A stretch of DNA of 7,202 nt from CBDULQ01 sp965368115 (GTDB lineage: Bacteria > Pseudomonadota > Gammaproteobacteria > SZUA-229): the NCBI GenBank assembly GCA_965368115.1, contig CBDULQ010000195.1:1-7202 (forward strand). Reading direction: 5' to 3'. Positions 4,876 through 7,202 of this stretch are shown here, in pieces. The notes under the pieces are model-generated. The model was not told the DNA's origin and did no database searches. It saw only the letters and a program-made list of their open reading frames with translations. How positions within the stretch are numbered: the stretch's first letter is position 1; each line of letters begins with the position of its first letter. The position numbers and the translations under genes are program-made.

Positions 4876-6837
4876 GTGGAAACCGTGGTATCGACTGTGG
4901 CAGCCAATCATCATCCTAACCCCCAGCATCAGCAGGAAGTCATCCAGCTCCACAAACAGTTAATTGATCGCGAAACCGAAATCGAAATGATTACCGCCAC
5001 CCTGGCGGAAATCGGTCGCGAACTCGATCTCACCCGTATCTACGAACTGGTCGCGCGACGCGCCCAGGAACTGATCCACGCCGAAACCGTGCTCATCCCC
5101 GTCATCGACCCGGGCCAGGATACCTACACCTATCGTGGCGGTTTCGGCAAGAATGCATCGGAAATCATCGGCCAGAGCCTGCCCATGGACTGTGGCATCT
5201 GTGGCTGGGTGTGGCGCCACAACCGGGCCTGGTGGCGCGGCACACTCAGTGAGCTCTCCGACGAGGAACGTAATCGCTGGGAAAAAGAAGCCGGCTCGGT
5301 GATCCTGGTGCCACTCAAAGGTCGTCACGGCACCCTCGGCGGTATCGCCGGCATCAACAAAATCAGCGACCGGGACTTTGATCGTCGCGACCTGAACCTG
5401 CTCAATATTTTCGCCAGTGTCGTCGCCGTCACCATCGACAACGCCATGGCCATCGATAAGCTGGAACATTCGCAGCGCACCATGGAGCAATACCAGCAAC
5501 GGCTGGAAATTCTCAATCGCCAGCTCACCGAAAGTACCCGCGAACTGGAAAACCTGTCGCTATACGATCCGGTGACCGAACTGCCCAATCGCTCACTGGC
5601 CCACGACCGACTGATTCAGCATATATCCATCGCCCGTGATCACCAGCTCAGCTTCAGTGTGCTGCTGTTCGACGTCGACCACTTCAAACAGATCAATGAC
5701 ACGCTGGGCCACGAAAACGGTGACCTGTTACTGAAGATGCTGTCACAACGTTTCTCCGAACAACTGTTCTCCGATGAAACCTTCAGCCGTCTGGGCGGCG
5801 ATGAGTTCATGCTGATCCTGCCGCGACAAAACGGCAAACAGGCGCTACGTCGCGCGCGCAAATTGCTAAAACTGCTGGAGCAGCCATTTCACATTAACGG
5901 CAACGACATCACCATCGGCGCCAGCGTCGGTATCTCAGTATTTCCCGATCACGGCGACGACCCGAGCACACTGATGCGATTTGCCGATATCGCCATGTAC
6001 AACGCCAAGCAGAACAAACTCGGTATGGTGTTGTACAACGCCGACGACGATTCCTCCTCGCTGGGTCAGTTGACCATGACCACCGACCTGCGTCGAGCAC
6101 TGGAGGAAGAACAGTTCAAACTGTATTTCCAGCCCAAGATCAGTTTCAAGGACGGGCGCATTTACAGTGCCGAGGCCCTGGGGCGCTGGAATCATCCGCA
6201 AAACGGTCCCATACCACCGAGTATTTTCATCCAGTTGCTGGAACAGAACGCGCTCATCAACCAGTACACCGAGTGGGTCATACACCAGGCCCTGAAACAG
6301 ATTTCAACCTGGCAGGCACGCGGGCACGACCTCAAGCTGGCCATTAACATTTCCACCCTGACCCTGTCTCACGATCAGTTCCTGCATTTCCTGCTCGCCA
6401 CCATTCCGGCCAGTGGACTGGGCGATAAACTGATCTTCGAAATTACCGAGAGCCTGTTCCTGGCCGAATTTGATAACCTGTCGAAAACCCTCAACCTGAT
6501 TCGCGACCTGGGCATTACCCTCTCCATCGATGATTTCGGTACCGGCTATTCGTCACTCAGTCGACTTAAAAAATTACCGGTCAAAGAACTCAAGATCGAC
6601 CGCTCGTTCATTCTTGATATGGCGCACAATATGGATGACCAGGTCATCGTTAAGTCGACCATCGACCTGGCGCATAACCTGGATCTGTTCGTGGTGGCGG
6701 AAGGCGCCGAAAACGAAGACGTGGTGAATCATTTACGCGAACTGGGGTGTGATGCGGTGCAGGGTTATTTTATCGGCCGACCGGTACCCATCGACGAGTT
6801 CGATAAATTGCTGGAACGACAGAAAAAAAAGGCTTAA
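4876..6837 (+). CDS. GAF-GGDEF-EAL bifunctional c-di-GMP signalling protein
   Basis: This 653-residue cytoplasmic protein has, in order, a polar possibly coiled-coil N-terminus (15-45), a GAF sensor domain (about 48-193), a coiled-coil linker (193-228), a GGDEF domain (228-395) and an EAL domain (about 412-648). I see no membrane segment. The diguanylate cyclase motifs are intact: YDPVTELPNR, FDVDHFKQIND and GGDEF at 307-311. The inhibitory RxxD site is absent (FSDE), so product inhibition through it is unlikely. The phosphodiesterase motifs also look complete: EALGRW (433-438), NIS, FEITES, DDFGTGYSSL (from 552), KIDRSF, EGAE (609-612) and QGY. It may therefore both make and break c-di-GMP, with the GAF domain setting the balance; its ligand is unknown. 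The GAF domain holds an unusual DCGICGW (C106, C109). The start is a GTG with no clear Shine-Dalgarno sequence; upstream the frame stays open to a TGA at 4765 but offers no ATG, GTG or TTG. Starts at 4885 (GTG) or 4987 (ATG) remain possible. Confidence 0.93.
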   Translation: METVVSTVAANHHPNPQHQQEVIQLHKQLIDRETEIEMITATLAEIGRELDLTRIYELVARRAQELIHAETVLIPVIDPGQDTYTYRGGFGKNASEIIGQSLPMDCGICGWVWRHNRAWWRGTLSELSDEERNRWEKEAGSVILVPLKGRHGTLGGIAGINKISDRDFDRRDLNLLNIFASVVAVTIDNAMAIDKLEHSQRTMEQYQQRLEILNRQLTESTRELENLSLYDPVTELPNRSLAHDRLIQHISIARDHQLSFSVLLFDVDHFKQINDTLGHENGDLLLKMLSQRFSEQLFSDETFSRLGGDEFMLILPRQNGKQALRRARKLLKLLEQPFHINGNDITIGASVGISVFPDHGDDPSTLMRFADIAMYNAKQNKLGMVLYNADDDSSSLGQLTMTTDLRRALEEEQFKLYFQPKISFKDGRIYSAEALGRWNHPQNGPIPPSIFIQLLEQNALINQYTEWVIHQALKQISTWQARGHDLKLAINISTLTLSHDQFLHFLLATIPASGLGDKLIFEITESLFLAEFDNLSKTLNLIRDLGITLSIDDFGTGYSSLSRLKKLPVKELKIDRSFILDMAHNMDDQVIVKSTIDLAHNLDLFVVAEGAENEDVVNHLRELGCDAVQGYFIGRPVPIDEFDKLLERQKKKA

Positions 6838-6907
6838 GGGCACGCTGATTAATTCTGGACTCAAGGCTTTCGTTCATGATTGATTCAGGGGAGCTAATCA
6901 GGGGCTC
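6838..6907. other. Short gap between convergent genes, no clear terminator
   Basis: These 70 bases separate the ends of the GAF-GGDEF-EAL gene and the relA-type gene. There is a 7-base inverted repeat (CTGATTA at 6845-6851, TAATCAG at 6895-6901) with a 43-base gap, and a 4-base GAGC/GCTC pair at 6891-6907. Neither is followed by a T-run, so no intrinsic terminator can be called. Confidence 0.4.
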
Positions 6908-7202
6908 TTACACCTTACTGCGACTGACGCGGGTCACATTGGGCAGCTGCGACAGCTTGTCCATCACTCGGGACAACTGCTGCAGGTCACTCATTTCCGC
7001 GCTGATGGTCATGTCTGCAGTCTGCTCATCGCGATTGGAATGCGTATTGACACCGATCACATCGACCTTGTCATCGGCCAACACCTTGCTCACATCGCGT
7101 AACAATCCCTGCCGATCGATCGCTTCGATGTGAATGGATACCGGATAGGTTTTCGCCTGCTCACCACCCCACTCCGCTTCGATCAAACGACCGCGTTTTT
7201 CC
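6908..7202 (-). CDS. relA: RelA/SpoT-family (p)ppGpp synthetase, C-terminal ACT domain, 5' part outside window
   Basis: The minus-strand frame ends at TAA (6910-6908) and stays open to the window's right edge, so only the last 97 or so residues are seen. They form the C-terminal ACT (RRM-type) domain of long RSH proteins: EKRGRLIEAEWG leading in, then a YPVSIHIEAIDRQGLLRDV strand-helix segment, a VDVIGVNTHSN segment, and LSQLPNVTRVSR near the end. IEAIDRQGLLRD and LPNVTRVSR resemble E. coli RelA (VANDRSGLLRD, VPDVIDARR) more than SpoT, so relA is preferred over spoT; I compared from memory, not by alignment. The full protein would make (p)ppGpp from GTP or GDP and ATP on ribosomes during amino-acid starvation; this domain contacts the ribosome and regulates the enzyme. 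The catalytic domains are off-window and cannot be checked. A TTG at 7186 is internal, not a start. Confidence 0.87.
   Translation of the reverse strand, partial: EKRGRLIEAEWGGEQAKTYPVSIHIEAIDRQGLLRDVSKVLADDKVDVIGVNTHSNRDEQTADMTISAEMSDLQQLSRVMDKLSQLPNVTRVSRSKV

Noticed and set aside
4847..4963. 38-codon frame from the ATG at 4847 overlapping the GTG start of the GAF-GGDEF-EAL gene
   Set aside because: It begins before that gene in another frame, has no ribosome binding site, and its product (MDVLDSNIALWKPWYRLW...) shows no recognisable feature. It is probably a chance frame; conservation would be needed to revive it as a leader peptide.
6845..6901. CTGATTA...TAATCAG inverted repeat as a bidirectional terminator
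   Set aside because: The arms are only 7 A/T-rich bases with a 43-base loop and no T-run follows.
6908..7186. Stand-alone small ACT-domain protein starting at the TTG at 7186
   Set aside because: The frame continues upstream to the window edge with residues (EKRGR before LIEAEWG) that fit the lead-in to the RelA ACT domain, so this is the end of a longer gene.

Overview
The window looks like a chromosomal stretch of a gammaproteobacterium. The evidence is a RelA-type ACT domain, a NirB/NirD pair, a DnaJ-related protein of a family typical of gammaproteobacteria, two multidomain c-di-GMP proteins, dense coding and moderately high GC. I cannot name a genus. I see no mobile element, CRISPR array, tRNA or rRNA.

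Layout from left to right: (1) the 3' part of a plus-strand gene with a CBS pair followed by a GGDEF domain (3-953, start outside the window). (2) A minus-strand set read from right to left: nirB (4422-1981), nirD (1899-1591) and a DnaJ-related gene (1528-950). The stop codon of the last gene interlocks with the stop of the first gene in one CTAG. (3) A 450-base non-coding region (4426-4875) between the divergent nirB and the next gene. (4) A plus-strand GAF-GGDEF-EAL gene (4876-6837). (5) A short gap, then the 3' end of a minus-strand relA-type gene (6908 to beyond 7202).

The core is an NAD(P)H-dependent cytoplasmic siroheme nitrite reductase (NirBD) that reduces nitrite to ammonium. Upstream of nirB there is a near-consensus sigma-54 (-24/-12) promoter. 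Farther upstream are up to three dyads resembling NtrC sites (TGCACC-N5-GGTGCA type) and an IHF-consensus match. Together these suggest NtrC/sigma-54 control by nitrogen limitation, and so an assimilatory role, unlike the FNR/NarL-controlled nirBD of E. coli. No nitrate reductase or transporter gene lies in the window.

The nitrite reductase genes are bracketed by second-messenger genes: two c-di-GMP proteins and a ppGpp synthetase. The putative NtrC sites lie in the region shared with the GAF-GGDEF-EAL gene and are nearer to that gene than to nirB. The families are ordinary. The most interesting part of the window is the regulatory architecture of 4426-4875, which is inferred from motifs alone. 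I found no clearly new biological system.
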